Made by a program: the position numbers and the translations under genes
The notes under the pieces: model-generated
Database searches by the model: none
The model's input: only the letters and a program-made list of their open reading frames with translations
What the model was told of the DNA's origin: nothing
From: Ralstonia soli
Lineage (GTDB): Bacteria; Pseudomonadota; Gammaproteobacteria; Burkholderiales; Burkholderiaceae
DNA: 64,000 nucleotides
Reading direction: 5' to 3'
Assembly: GCF_023955655.1 (NCBI RefSeq)
Contig: NZ_JAMXHT010000002.1
Location: 496,001 to 560,000, forward strand
Shown here: positions 34,893 through 46,622 of the stretch, piece by piece
Position numbering within the stretch: position 1 is the first letter of the stretch
Layout: the number at the start of each line of letters is the position of its first letter

Positions 34893-36284
34893 ATGTCATT
34901 TGACCAAGCATCGCCTCTTCAAAGCAGATCGTTCTGGCAGCATGCCTATGGAGAGTACTCGCCCAATTCGCCCCTGGCCGAAGATCTGAAGGTCGACGTG
35001 GCGATTGTGGGCGGGGGCTTCACGGGCCTCAACACGGCGTGGCAGTTCAAGAAGGACAACCCCAATGCACGCGTGGTCGTGCTCGAAGCCGCAATCATCG
35101 GATTTGGTGCGAGCGGTCGCAACGCGGGGTTCAGCACGAAGATGTTCGGCCTGGAACCCGAGGTGGTCCTGCTACGCTGGGGCAAGCAGAAGATGATTGA
35201 TGCCCATCACTACCTAAAGCTCGCGGTCGCCCATACCAAACACCTGATCGAGGACAACGGCTTTCAGTCGGATTATGAGCATCGAGGATTGGTTCGCGCC
35301 ACCTATACGAAGCAGCAGTTGGGGCGAATGCAAAAGACCTACGAGCTGTTTCAGAACCTGGGCATCGACGAAGACATGGTCTGGCGCGGAGCAGAGCAGT
35401 TCCGCCAGGACTTCCATTCGGAGCGCTTTGCGGGCGGCATCTATGAGTCAAACACCGGATACCTGAATCCCTGCAAGCAAGTGCGGGCGCTCAAATCCCT
35501 GGCCGAATCGGCGGGAGTTTCCATTTACGAAACGACCCCGGTCACGAAGATAGAAAGGACATCGTCCGCGATCGTTGTCACAACACCGAACGGAAAAATT
35601 ACGTCGGACAAGTTGGTCATCGCGACGAACGCCTACACGCGTCAGGTTCCAGGGCCGCAACGGCTGCGGTCGCGCCAGTATCCCCTCTGGACCTATCAGA
35701 TCGTCACCGAGCCGTTGAGCGATGCGCAATGGGACAGCATCGGCTGGAAGGAGCGGCAATCCTTCGGAGACAACCGGCAGATGCTGCACTATTTCAGGCC
35801 GACGACGGATGGCCGAATCATCATGGGCGGCGGCGATGTGATCCCGTACCGGACGGGGGCCAAGGAGGAGATTCCTGCCCCCGCCGCCTGGCAGCATTGC
35901 GAAGAGCATCTGAAATGGATCTATCCCCAACTCAAGAACATCCGTATCGATTATCGATGGGGCGGGCCGGTATCGGTCACGATGGACGCGGCTCCCGAGA
36001 TCAGCTTCATCGAGGATGAACGCATGATCTACTCGGGCGGGTGCTTTGGTCACGGGGTTGCGTTGACGCACCTCAATGGCCGGACCATTGCGGATCTGCT
36101 TGAGGGGAAGAAAACCGAGTTGACGGAATTCTGGATCGTCAATCGGAAGTCGCTGTCAATGTCCAGCGACACGCTCTCATTTCTCGGAGGCGGAGTCGCT
36201 CGCGGTGCACTCAAGGCGTGGGACTGGTGGGAGGAGAGGAGCCTGAAAGGTGGCCGCGTTGAGACGGCAGTTGTTGGCAGATGA
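34893..36284 (+). CDS. FAD-dependent amine/amino-acid oxidase (DAO family, PuuB-like)
   Basis: A 463-residue flavoprotein of the D-amino-acid oxidase superfamily. It shows the FAD motif VDVAIVGGGFTGLNTAWQFKKDNPNARVVVLEA, GFGASGRNAGFSTKMFG (flavin-contact loop typical of PuuB/OrdL-type amine oxidases), and SGGCFGHGVALTHLNGRTIADLL at the C-terminal FAD site. ATG 34893 is preferred over an upstream frame start at 34869. Substrate class (gamma-glutamylputrescine-like amines, sarcosine or proline-like compounds) is only a family guess. It borders an IS element downstream. Confidence 0.85.
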   Translation: MSFDQASPLQSRSFWQHAYGEYSPNSPLAEDLKVDVAIVGGGFTGLNTAWQFKKDNPNARVVVLEAAIIGFGASGRNAGFSTKMFGLEPEVVLLRWGKQKMIDAHHYLKLAVAHTKHLIEDNGFQSDYEHRGLVRATYTKQQLGRMQKTYELFQNLGIDEDMVWRGAEQFRQDFHSERFAGGIYESNTGYLNPCKQVRALKSLAESAGVSIYETTPVTKIERTSSAIVVTTPNGKITSDKLVIATNAYTRQVPGPQRLRSRQYPLWTYQIVTEPLSDAQWDSIGWKERQSFGDNRQMLHYFRPTTDGRIIMGGGDVIPYRTGAKEEIPAPAAWQHCEEHLKWIYPQLKNIRIDYRWGGPVSVTMDAAPEISFIEDERMIYSGGCFGHGVALTHLNGRTIADLLEGKKTELTEFWIVNRKSLSMSSDTLSFLGGGVARGALKAWDWWEERSLKGGRVETAVVGR

Positions 36285-36638
36285 GAGCCACACTTCGGGA
36301 TAGTTTTCTCTCGGGTTGGCAGGCGGGTTGCGGCAGGCAGCGCAGTGATCGATACCAGAGTGGTTTCGCCGGATATACCAAGGCATGGCTCGGTAGCCCG
36401 AATCCTTGCATTGCAGGTGGGGCAACCACAAGTCAACCCATTGCGATTGGTTTCAGACCGCGCAGAGCCATCAACAGTGCGATCTTGCTGCCCGTAAGTG
36501 GTGCGATATCTCCCTCTCGCCAGTCTGGCATCGTCACGTCTACCGGCTGGACGCCCAGATTCCGGAGGCGGGCGCCGAGTACAACGGGGTCGCCGGCCGT
36601 CAATTCATTGCCATCCTCAAACGTAGCTTTGAGCATGT
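36285..36638. other. gap between flavin oxidase and IS element
   Basis: About 350 bases with no complete gene. The half next to the IS (36433-36638) carries an open minus frame that may be a truncated gene (listed separately). No terminator is evident after the oxidase. Confidence 0.4.
36433..36638 (-). pseudogene. possible 3' remnant of a gene cut by the IS element
   Basis: The minus frame entering from the IS end reads as plausible protein for about 67 codons to a stop at 36433 (LKATFEDGNELTAGDPVVLGA, then GDIAPLTGSKIALLMALRGLK). It resembles ordinary coding sequence rather than IS sequence. The N-terminal part is missing: on the other side of the IS (37874 onward) no continuation is found. 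The family is not recognised. Confidence 0.35.
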
Positions 36639-36646
36639 TGTAGTGG

Positions 36647-37552
<906 letters not shown>

Positions 37553-37928
37553 AAAATGACCTTCTCGCGCTCGAGGCGCTCAATGCGCGCCTCCAGCTCC
37601 TGGATACGCTGCTGATCTGCGGTCATGGCCTTGCCTTGCGGCGTGATGCCCTGGCGCTCCATCTGAAGCTGCTGCACCCACCGACGCAGCACCGATTCAG
37701 CGACGCCGACCGAGCGACTCGCCTCGATATGGCTGTAGCCCTGGTCGAGAACCAGGCTGGCAGCCTGCTGCTTGAATTCGGGGGAAAACGAACGACGTTG
37801 CTTGGCCATCTGACACCTCTCCACAGCGAGCATTCTCGCCTAAGTGAGTGTCCGGATTCATTAGACCACTACACGCCAAGCCCGGCCGCAAGCCGCAGGA
37901 AGTCGTCGCGGCCCATGTACGATCACCG

Positions 37929-39485
37929 TCAATCGATCTGTTTTTGCCAGAGCGCAAAGAGTCCCCCAAACACCGCCACCGAAATCACAACATAGAACCC
38001 ATCCAGCGTACTCAGGAAACTCGCTTGCTGCGCAACCATGCGGCTGATCTCCACAAGCGCCAGGCTCCTTGCTTCGTTTGACGCATGGCCGAGATTTTCG
38101 AAGGTGCTGGTCAGTGTGTCGATCGCGTTTTGATACACCGGATTGAACGGGTTCACAGACTCGGCCAAGCGCGTTTGATGCAACGCGACCCGATGCCGAT
38201 CGAGGATGATCATGGTCGCCGTCGCGGATGAGTACGTGAGTTGCTTGACGATGTTCTTGAAACGGTAGCCGTGATTGAACTCTTCGAGCGAGAAGATCTG
38301 GAAGGTGAGGTTAGCTACTGGCAACGCGATGAACAGCAGCAGCATGCCACGCAACACGAGCGGCGGCACAAGCGACGACATGCTGACATCGGGAGGCATG
38401 TGCGCCAGCCAGCTCCCGATGAGAATGGCCAGCAGAAAACCCGGGACGATCATCCACTTCTTGTGGGTGACGCGCGCGGAATAGCGAAAGTAGATGAAGG
38501 CCATGGCCACCGAGGCCAGCGACGTGAGGCCGACCAGCCGACCTGCGTTCTCGACCGGGTACCCGAGCCCGCCTTCGAGGAAACGCGAAATGAGATAGCC
38601 AAGTGCGTTGCTCAAGAAATAGAACGCCACGTACAACAGGATGCCGACCTGGAAGGTTGTTTCGCGCAACGCATGCAGACGCACGAGCGGTTTCGGATGG
38701 TGCCATTGATGCCATGCAAACCAGCCAAGTGATACCAAACCGGCCAGCGTCAGGAATACGAGGGCGGGCGAGGTGCTGAACAGCGTAAAGCGCAGCTGCT
38801 GCATGACGATCTGAAGCGTGCCCTGGGCAAAGGCAAAGACGATGTAGGGCCATACATGTGCTTCGCCACGCTCCTCGGGATGCATGTGTCCGATGTGCGG
38901 TACGGCGAGGGATGAAAACAAGGCAAGCGTGCCCCCTGCCAATGCCGAACTGGCGAAGAGCGCGCGCCAGTCGAAGTACGCGATGAGGTAACCGCCAACC
39001 AACGGGGCAAGGGCGCTCGCCAGCAGGATCATGGTCAGGAAGAGGCGTGTTGCGCCGGCGCGCTTCTGCGGTGTGAAGCTGATCTGCAGAAGAATTCGGC
39101 AGGCGCTCATCATTGGGCCAATGAAATAGCCTTGGGCGCCACGTGCGAGCGCCAATTCAATCGATGATTCGCTGAGCGCAGCCGCCACCGAGCAGATGGA
39201 AAAGAGCAGGAGGCATCCACTGATGTAACGTCGATACCCAAGTCGCTCCACCAACCATTGCTGCTGGAGAATGCCGAGCACCGACGCTACGGCATAGGAA
39301 CTCGACGACCAGACGAGTTCGTCCGGTGACGCATTCAGACCGCCCGCCATATGGCTGATGAAGAATGAAAAGGCGGTGTTGTCGAAGTAGTCAAGGCCCG
39401 TAGCGAGCGCGATGGCCCAGGGGAAGATGCTTTCGCTCAGGCGCCTTACAGTGAACAGGGCGGGAGCCGGTGATGACGTGCTCAT
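37929..39485 (-). CDS. MFS transporter, 14-helix (DHA2/EmrB-like)
   Basis: A 518-residue inner-membrane protein with about 14 hydrophobic segments, longer than 12-helix MFS proteins. FSICSVAAALSESSIELALARGAQGYFIGPMMSACRILL and the LAPLVGGYLIAYFDWRALF segment match the drug:H+ antiporter-2 pattern. Between helices, VERLGYRRYISG is the MFS loop motif. No EmrA-like fusion protein or TetR regulator is adjacent. It ends 56 bases from the IS. Multidrug or acid export is the family expectation; its substrate is unknown. Confidence 0.83.
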   Translation of the reverse strand: MSTSSPAPALFTVRRLSESIFPWAIALATGLDYFDNTAFSFFISHMAGGLNASPDELVWSSSSYAVASVLGILQQQWLVERLGYRRYISGCLLLFSICSVAAALSESSIELALARGAQGYFIGPMMSACRILLQISFTPQKRAGATRLFLTMILLASALAPLVGGYLIAYFDWRALFASSALAGGTLALFSSLAVPHIGHMHPEERGEAHVWPYIVFAFAQGTLQIVMQQLRFTLFSTSPALVFLTLAGLVSLGWFAWHQWHHPKPLVRLHALRETTFQVGILLYVAFYFLSNALGYLISRFLEGGLGYPVENAGRLVGLTSLASVAMAFIYFRYSARVTHKKWMIVPGFLLAILIGSWLAHMPPDVSMSSLVPPLVLRGMLLLFIALPVANLTFQIFSLEEFNHGYRFKNIVKQLTYSSATATMIILDRHRVALHQTRLAESVNPFNPVYQNAIDTLTSTFENLGHASNEARSLALVEISRMVAQQASFLSTLDGFYVVISVAVFGGLFALWQKQID

Positions 39486-39692
39486 GCGGGGTGCTCGTCA
39501 AGAGCTAAGAGCGCCACGATGGCCAAACAGGTGCCTCGCGGCGTTGTAACGAGAACTGCAACTGCGAGCGATGAGTCATTAAGACGATTCATGTCTATGA
39601 ACTTCCATCCGTCGAGAAATGCCCTCATGTGAGTCAACTGGTGGTGCCCGCATTCTTGTGTGACCTTTACGTTAATAGTAGGGAGGCACAAC

Positions 39693-39908
39693 GTGAAATG
39701 CGATTCGCTTTTTTCGATGTTGCTGTTCACTCGCTACGAATGCCGCGTGTTGGCTACAAGCCAGCAGTCCCTCCAGGCGGCCGTGGCACGGAGAACCCAC
39801 GTGACGCAGCCGCAGCCGCGAATCGTCTTGTTTCCTGACGGACGAGAGTTGTGCCGGATCGATTCGATAAACGCGAATCTGTGGATCGAAATAGTTCAAT
39901 CGCTTTAA
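39693..39908 (+). CDS. small hypothetical protein, 71 residues
   Basis: GTG 39693 lies 6 bases after a strong GGGAGG, which decides the start. The C-terminal part (RIVLFPDGRELCRIDSINANLWIEIVQSL) looks like a compact strand-helix unit. No known domain, signal or membrane segment is recognised. It is divergent from the MFS pump gene. Confidence 0.45.
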   Translation: MKCDSLFSMLLFTRYECRVLATSQQSLQAAVARRTHVTQPQPRIVLFPDGRELCRIDSINANLWIEIVQSL

Positions 39909-40054
39909 TCTGGGCCACGCCATAAGCTGGGAATCAGCCCCTGTGGATCGGCGATTTCGCCGGTTCGGCGGGTGGGTATCCGGTCGGTGGACGTTGACTC
40001 GCTATCAGCCGGAAGACGGACAAGAGCGGGTCACTCTCCGGAGGACATTGCCAG

Positions 40055-40276
40055 ATGAATGCCAACCGAACTTCCTTGGGGGCGCTGATCGAGAAATGGC
40101 TCGGCGCCGGGGCGTCGACACCCAAGCGCATCATCCGGTTACGTGATTCCGGACGACACAACGTGTGCGTGGAAGTCAAAGTCGCCCGAATGGCGGGTGA
40201 AGCCTCGCTGTTCTTCTTCCGCCATGAAGATGGTTCGTGGCAGGTGTTTCCACCGAGCCAAGTTGCTTGCCGCTAG
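40055..40276 (+). CDS. small hypothetical protein, 73 residues
   Basis: ATG 40055 follows CGGAGGACATT. The product is basic at the N-terminus (IEKWLGAGASTPKRIIRLRDSGRHNVCVEVKVAR) and ends in a beta-hairpin-like EASLFFFRHEDGSWQVFPP. The family is not recognised. It lies upstream of the flavin reductase gene on the same strand with a 63-base gap. Confidence 0.5.
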   Translation: MNANRTSLGALIEKWLGAGASTPKRIIRLRDSGRHNVCVEVKVARMAGEASLFFFRHEDGSWQVFPPSQVACR

Positions 40277-40339
40277 CCTTGACGAAACGCAATGGCTTTG
40301 CGTTCGGACCGTACATAAGCAAGAGGAGATGGCCTTGCC

Positions 40340-40846
40340 ATGAAGAACGTGCCGCAACCGCTTGATCAGCGTGCCTTGCGCAATGCGCTGGGCACCTTTG
40401 TAACCGGGGTGACGGTGGTGACAACGCGCGATAGAACTGGCACGCCGCACGGTGTGACCGCCAACTCGTTCAGCTCGATCTCTCTCGATCCGCCACTGAT
40501 TCTGTGGAGCCAGGCGCTGACGTCGCGCAGCTATCCGGCATTCCGCGAGAGCGACCATTTTGTGATCAACATTCTGGCGGACGATCAGGTTGGCCTCGCC
40601 GATCACTTCGCCCGAAAGAGCGAAGACAAGTTCCATGCCATCGACTACGAAGACGGCCTATTCGGAGCACCCGTGCTTCCCGGTGCTGCAGCATGGCTGG
40701 AGTGCCGGAAGGTTGCCATGCACCCAGGCGGTGATCACACTATCTATCTGGGCCGAGTCGAGCGATTTGCGAATGTATGCCGCCGGCCGCTGGTATTCGG
40801 GGAGGGCCGATACCTGATGACGGCTCCCCACCCAATGGCGGCTTGA
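40340..40846 (+). CDS. flavin reductase-like protein (DIM6/NTAB family)
   Basis: A 168-residue FMN-binding split-barrel protein: LRNALGTFVTGVTVVTTRDRTGTPHGVTANSFSSISLDPPLILWSQ is the conserved core, with FVINILADDQVGLADHFARK and HTIYLGRVE following. Such proteins supply reduced FMN to two-component monooxygenases. It is the first gene of the Baeyer-Villiger region and is convergent with the NTF2-like gene. The BVMO at 42729 is a one-component NADPH enzyme and would not need it, so another oxygenase partner, or a non-reductase role, is possible. Confidence 0.85.
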   Translation: MKNVPQPLDQRALRNALGTFVTGVTVVTTRDRTGTPHGVTANSFSSISLDPPLILWSQALTSRSYPAFRESDHFVINILADDQVGLADHFARKSEDKFHAIDYEDGLFGAPVLPGAAAWLECRKVAMHPGGDHTIYLGRVERFANVCRRPLVFGEGRYLMTAPHPMAA

Positions 40847-40878
40847 AATCGGTTGCCAACAAGGCGGGCGTCCGAGCG

Positions 40879-41451
40879 TTACGGTACGTCGAATATCTCG
40901 TCACGCATAGCGTAAACCGCGTCGGCACGCGAGCGTATCGACCATTGATGGTCCGGATTTGGTCGCGGTCCATCGGCCGGCTTGCTGTCGACCGCCTCGA
41001 ACACCGTCACGCGCTTCGCGATGCGCCATACGCCATTGCGGCGCTCGACACGGTCCACATAGCGGCCGCGTACCGCTACGTCCCGTCCATGCGTGCCGGC
41101 GCCAGTGCTGCTGCTCAGCATGGCGTTCTCGCTGCCGGCTTGCGGCCCGAGGCGCAGGTAAGCGCAGAAGTAGGTCTCCACCAGTGCCGTGTCGTTGTTC
41201 CCGAACTCGACCAGGCAATTCCCCAGGAAATGCATGGATTCGTCGACGGCTTCGTGTCGGCGGCTCACCCATTCGATGAAACCGTCGATGGGGCCAACAT
41301 AGCCGCCGTGGTCGTCGGTGGCGTCTGGGTGATAGATCTCGCGGAGTGCCGTCCACTGGCGCCGATCAACGTGGCGCGCGTAACGCGCCATCAGATCTTG
41401 AATGGCGAGCTGATCGGCAAGGCGTTGGAGGTTGGCGGAATCGTCGGTCAT
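40879..41451 (-). CDS. SnoaL/NTF2-like protein
   Basis: A 190-residue protein with the alpha+beta cone fold seen in SnoaL, limonene-epoxide hydrolase and ring-hydroxylating dioxygenase beta subunits. It shows LADQLAIQDLMARYARHVDRRQWTALREIYHPDATDDHGGYVG, then the strand pair VRGRYVDRVERRNGVWRIAKRVTVFEAVD. The conserved Asp/Arg/Tyr pattern (HVDRRQW, YVDRVER) is that of the SnoaL_4 group. It is divergent from the esterase/BVMO operon and shares the two operators with it, so it may be a hydratase, cyclase or ring-opening helper of the same pathway. Confidence 0.8.
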   Translation of the reverse strand: MTDDSANLQRLADQLAIQDLMARYARHVDRRQWTALREIYHPDATDDHGGYVGPIDGFIEWVSRRHEAVDESMHFLGNCLVEFGNNDTALVETYFCAYLRLGPQAGSENAMLSSSTGAGTHGRDVAVRGRYVDRVERRNGVWRIAKRVTVFEAVDSKPADGPRPNPDHQWSIRSRADAVYAMRDEIFDVP

Positions 41452-41566
41452 GTTGGTCCTTCCACGATGCGTGCACGGTCATGGCTGTTCGGCACGGCTC
41501 TCGCCACGCCCGGTTGCCGTTGATGCTGGGGAGGACGCTGCATAGCGTCAACCCGGGGAAGGTAAG

Positions 41567-41585
41567 ATTTCCGTACTGTGGAAAT
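41567..41585. promoter_or_regulatory. conserved palindromic operator, site A
   Basis: ATTTCCGTACTGTGGAAAT: arms ATTTCC and GGAAAT are perfect inverted repeats around 7 bases. It lies in the 292-base divergent gap between the NTF2-like and esterase genes, 76 bases (center to center) from site B. It shares TTCCGTAC with sites at 41644, 60926, 60992 and 63813. Confidence 0.78.
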
Positions 41586-41643
41586 ACCTTGCCAGGATCG
41601 CGCCAAAGCACTTTCAGCAGGCGCTTAGGAGGTCGACGGCTTT

Positions 41644-41660
41644 TTTCCGAAGTACGGAAA
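41644..41660. promoter_or_regulatory. conserved palindromic operator, site B
   Basis: TTTCCGAAGTACGGAAA; the minus strand reads TTTCCGTACTTCGGAAA. Perfect TTTCC/GGAAA arms around 7 bases, 84 bases upstream of the esterase ATG. With site A the regulator could bridge DNA or control both divergent promoters. Confidence 0.78.
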
Positions 41661-41743
41661 CGCGATGGGGTGCCCATTGCTGTGCCACAAGTCCGGGTCT
41701 TTTAATGGTTTTAAGAACAAAGCCATTCAGGAGACAAAACGAC

Positions 41744-42682
41744 ATGGCCATTGACGCTGAAACCCGGTCATTCATGGCCAAGCTGGCGGCGGCTGCCAGC
41801 AAGCCGCGCCACCTGATGACGCCGGTGGAAGCGCGCGAGGCGTTCTCCCGGCTGACAACCATTCTTGCCCCAGGACCCGAGGTGCATGAAGCGCGCGACC
41901 TTAGCATTCCGGTTACGGGTGGGGCGCTGACGGGCCGCCTTTATCTGCCGCACGAAACGCCGTCTGCGCTTCTTGTCTACTACCACGGTGGCGGTTGGGT
42001 TGTGGGCAGCGTGAGCGAGTTTGATCCGCTATGCAGGGAACTGACTGTCGGCGCGTCGATGGCGGTGGTGCTGGTCGAGTATCGCAAAGCGCCTGAACAC
42101 CCGTTCCCCGGGCCGGTTCAAGACGCCTGGGAAGCCATGCAATGGCTGGCAGCACAACGCGATGCGCTGCTTGGCGCCGAATTGCCGTTGCTGGTGGGTG
42201 GAGACAGTGCCGGTGCCAACCTGGCCATCGCTACAACGCTGCGTGCCCGGCTCGAGTCGGGGCCCGCGCTCGCCGGACAGTTGCTGGTGTATCCGGTGAC
42301 CGACTGCCGCTTTGACCGGCCGTCGTACGTCGACCGCGATAACCAGCTTCTGACAAACCTCGACACGATGCGGTGGTACTGGTCGCTGTACGCACCGGAT
42401 GAGGCTTCACGACGTTCCAGTTTCGCGTCGCCATGCCGGGAGCCCGACCTGTCGGGGTTACCGGAAGCCATCGTGTTGACCGCCGAGCATGACGTGCTGC
42501 GTGACGAGGGCGAAGAGTATGTCGCCCGATTGCAGCAAGCTGGTGTGCCGGTGCATCACCTCCGTGCCCAGGGACAGATGCACGGTTTCCTCATGTTGCT
42601 CGGCATTCTGCCGGGCAGCCACTCCGCGTTGCGCTTTGTGTGCGAGCGGCTTCGCGCCATCGCAGGCGCGGCGCGGGCCTGA
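41744..42682 (+). CDS. alpha/beta hydrolase, hormone-sensitive-lipase-type esterase
   Basis: A 312-residue carboxylesterase. ATG 41744 follows AGGAG at 41729-41733. The HSL-family oxyanion loop is HGGGW (81-85), the nucleophile is Ser155 in GGDSAGAN (152-159), the acid is likely Asp in the EHDVLRDEGEEY region (near 250), and His lies in GQMHGFLMLLG (near 282). In a BVMO operon its natural job is to hydrolyse the ester or lactone produced by the monooxygenase. It leads the operon after operators A and B. Confidence 0.9.
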   Translation: MAIDAETRSFMAKLAAAASKPRHLMTPVEAREAFSRLTTILAPGPEVHEARDLSIPVTGGALTGRLYLPHETPSALLVYYHGGGWVVGSVSEFDPLCRELTVGASMAVVLVEYRKAPEHPFPGPVQDAWEAMQWLAAQRDALLGAELPLLVGGDSAGANLAIATTLRARLESGPALAGQLLVYPVTDCRFDRPSYVDRDNQLLTNLDTMRWYWSLYAPDEASRRSSFASPCREPDLSGLPEAIVLTAEHDVLRDEGEEYVARLQQAGVPVHHLRAQGQMHGFLMLLGILPGSHSALRFVCERLRAIAGAARA

Positions 42683-42728
42683 CGCGTTTCGCTCCGTTTC
42701 CTTCCTATTTTCAACAAAGGCAGTCCTC

Positions 42729-44401
<1,673 letters not shown>

Positions 44402-44405
<4 letters not shown>

Positions 44406-45172
44406 GTGAAGTCAAAGGACGCCTTGCGGGCAAGGTCGCGTACATCACGGGCGCTGGCGCGGGCATTGGCCGCGCCGCCGCGGAGCTGTTTGCCCGAGAG
44501 GGCGCAACAGTCATCGTCGCCGAGTTCAATGAAGCGGCCGGCCGTGCCACCGCAGATACCATCGTCGCGGCAGGGGGCAAGGCGCATTTCATCCGCACTG
44601 ATGTCACCAGCGAGGAGAGCGTTCGCAGTTCAGTCGCGTCGGCAGTCGAAGTCGCCGGCCGCATTGACGTGCTTTACAACAACGCCGGCGGTTCCAGCGC
44701 TGCGGACGCTTGCGTGACGGATTGCCCGGCCGAGGAGTTCTGGCGGGCGGTGAAGCTCGACTTGTTCGGGACATGGGTGACCTGCAAATACGGCATCACG
44801 GCCATGCTGAAAACCGGGGGCGGCTCGGTGATCAACAGCAGTTCGGTCTTTGCCGTGGTTGGCACGCGTAGCAAGGACGCCTACACCGCAGCGAAGGGAG
44901 GCGTGTCAGCCATCACGCGCTCGATGGCGGTGGAGTACGCGCCTTATGGCATTCGCGTCAATGCGCTTGCGCCTGCCGTGACCGTCACAGAGCGCGTGCA
45001 AGGACTGATCAACGCGCAGCCGGAGGTCATCAGCAAAACGAGCGAGCGACAAATGCTGGGGCTCGTCAAGCCGGTCGAGGTGGCCTACGCCGCGCTGTAC
45101 CTGGCTTGTGACGAATCCCGGACCACGACCGGCCAGATCTTCCCGATCGACGGCGGGTTCTCGATTTCCTGA
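44402..45172 (+). CDS. short-chain dehydrogenase/reductase
   Basis: A 256-residue classical SDR. Cofactor motif TGAGAGIG (16-23), NNAGG (near 97), catalytic Ser in INSSSVFAVVG (near 147), Tyr161 and Lys165 in DAYTAAKGG. An Asp/Glu after strand 2 (VAEFNEAAGR) suggests NAD+ preference. Its start overlaps the BVMO stop (ATGA), indicating coupled translation. It would oxidise a secondary alcohol to the ketone used by the BVMO. The ending GQIFPIDGGFSIS is normal. Confidence 0.93.
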
Positions 45173-45212
45173 GCGATAAAAAGAAAGACCAACCCGTACT
45201 GGAGGAGACACC

Positions 45213-46427
45213 ATGAAGACATTCCTGCTAGCCGCCGCCCTGGCGGTGATTGGCATTGCAGCCCATGCGCAGGCGCCTCAGCCCATCAAGATTGCGGCGC
45301 CCGTTGACCTCAGCGGCGCAGCGGCCGACGTTGGCGCCGACGCGCTGGCCGGCGCCCAGTTTGCCGTGGAGCAGATCAACAAGCGCGGCGGCGTGCTGGG
45401 GCGCCCGGTTGCGCTTGAGTACCGGGACAGCGCCAGTAATCCACAAAAGGGCATCAGTCAGGCGACGGGCTTGCTGCAGGAGGGCGCGGCAATGCTGCTG
45501 GCGCCGCAGTCCTCGGCAAGCGCGTTGGCCGTGAGCAAGGCCGTGGCGGCGAAGATGAAAGTGCCGACCTGTGTGGGGGTCTCCATCGCCGATGACTTGA
45601 CGATGAAGGACTTCAATCCCTACGTCTACTCGGTCACCCCTACGTCGTACATGGAGGGCCGCGCCCAGGCCGCGCGCTTTGCCAAGCTGCCCTACAAGCG
45701 CTACGCGCTGCTGAGTGCCGACTATTCGGGCGCACGTGCCGGAGTGAACCGCTTCAAGGAGTTCCTGAAAGCGCTCAATCCGCAGGTCGAGTTTGTCGTG
45801 GAGGAATATCCCAAGTTTGGCGCCACGGACTACACCGCATCGATCAACAAGATCCTGGCGGCCAAGCCGGACTATGTTTTCTCGATCCTGTTTGGCACGG
45901 ATTTGCTCACGTTCTCGCGCCAGGCGAGCGCGCTGGGATTCTTCCAGCAGATCAACAACCGGTTCATCTCGCTCTATGACTTCAACACCCTGAAGGCGAT
46001 GGGCAGTGGCGCACCGGTCGGTACGGAGGGCTGGGAACGCGCACCGGCGAATCAGTTCAGCGGACACGGGAGTGCGGATGCAAAGGCGTTCGTCGATGCC
46101 TATAAGGCCAAGTCGGGCGCCTATCCCTCTGACTGGACCATCATGACGTACGACTGTGTGACGACCTGGGCGCAGGCGGCGAATATAGCCAAGTCGATCG
46201 AGCCCGCAGCCGTCATGCAGGCCATCGAGACGGGTGAGTTCAGTTCGCCGCGCGGCAAATATCGCTTCGCCAAGTACGACCATCAGGCGGACGTGCCCGT
46301 CTATTTCGGCAAGGTGCAGCAGGACAAGGCGTTCGGCCAGCCGGTGCTGGCAATCGAAGAAACGATCCCGGGTACGGTGTCGAGGCCGACCGAGGCTGTC
46401 GTGCAGAAAACGCGGCGCGGCGAGTAG
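45213..46427 (+). CDS. Liv-type ABC transporter solute-binding protein (orphan)
   Basis: A 404-residue periplasmic binding protein (Peripla_BP_6) with signal peptide MKTFLLAAALAVIGIAAHAQA. The body is typical: IKIAAPVDLSGAAADVGADALAGAQFAVEQINKRGGVLGRPVAL, KRYALLSADYSGARAGVNRFKEFLKALNPQVEFVVEEYPKFGATDYTASINKILAAKPDYVFSI. It is 41 bases after the SDR but no permease or ATPase gene follows. It is a close paralogue of the binding proteins at 59533 and 61173, so it probably feeds the livHMGF transporter at 56-59 kb. Its place in the BVMO operon suggests the ligand is a BVMO-pathway substrate. Confidence 0.9.
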   Translation: MKTFLLAAALAVIGIAAHAQAPQPIKIAAPVDLSGAAADVGADALAGAQFAVEQINKRGGVLGRPVALEYRDSASNPQKGISQATGLLQEGAAMLLAPQSSASALAVSKAVAAKMKVPTCVGVSIADDLTMKDFNPYVYSVTPTSYMEGRAQAARFAKLPYKRYALLSADYSGARAGVNRFKEFLKALNPQVEFVVEEYPKFGATDYTASINKILAAKPDYVFSILFGTDLLTFSRQASALGFFQQINNRFISLYDFNTLKAMGSGAPVGTEGWERAPANQFSGHGSADAKAFVDAYKAKSGAYPSDWTIMTYDCVTTWAQAANIAKSIEPAAVMQAIETGEFSSPRGKYRFAKYDHQADVPVYFGKVQQDKAFGQPVLAIEETIPGTVSRPTEAVVQKTRRGE

Positions 46428-46446
46428 CGCAAGCGCGTCCCCGGCC

Positions 46447-46472
46447 CCCTGAGTGGGCAGGCGCCCTCAGGG
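46447..46472 (+). terminator. weak terminator-like hairpin after the BVMO operon
   Basis: CCCTGAG (46447-46453) pairs with CTCAGGG (46466-46472) across 12 bases, about 20 bases after the binding-protein stop. There is no T-run, so termination is uncertain; it could be rho-dependent or only an mRNA end. Confidence 0.35.
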
Positions 46473-46622
46473 TAACCCCCATAGCCTGCCGGTGTTCCAG
46501 TCGCCAGAATCGGACTAACACTGGTAAGGCTAATGTGCAGTGTCGTCCGCGCATCTGTTTGGGGCAGCAAAGCCCCGAACCGAGGCTGAGACACCGCGAG
46601 GGTTGAGGGTCGGGGAATTGTC

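Noticed and set aside
39482-39730. An 82-codon minus frame overlapping the MFS start by four bases, like a coupled leader gene
   Set aside because: No ribosome binding site, random-looking composition, and it overlaps the start region of the plus-strand gene with a strong GGGAGG at 39681.
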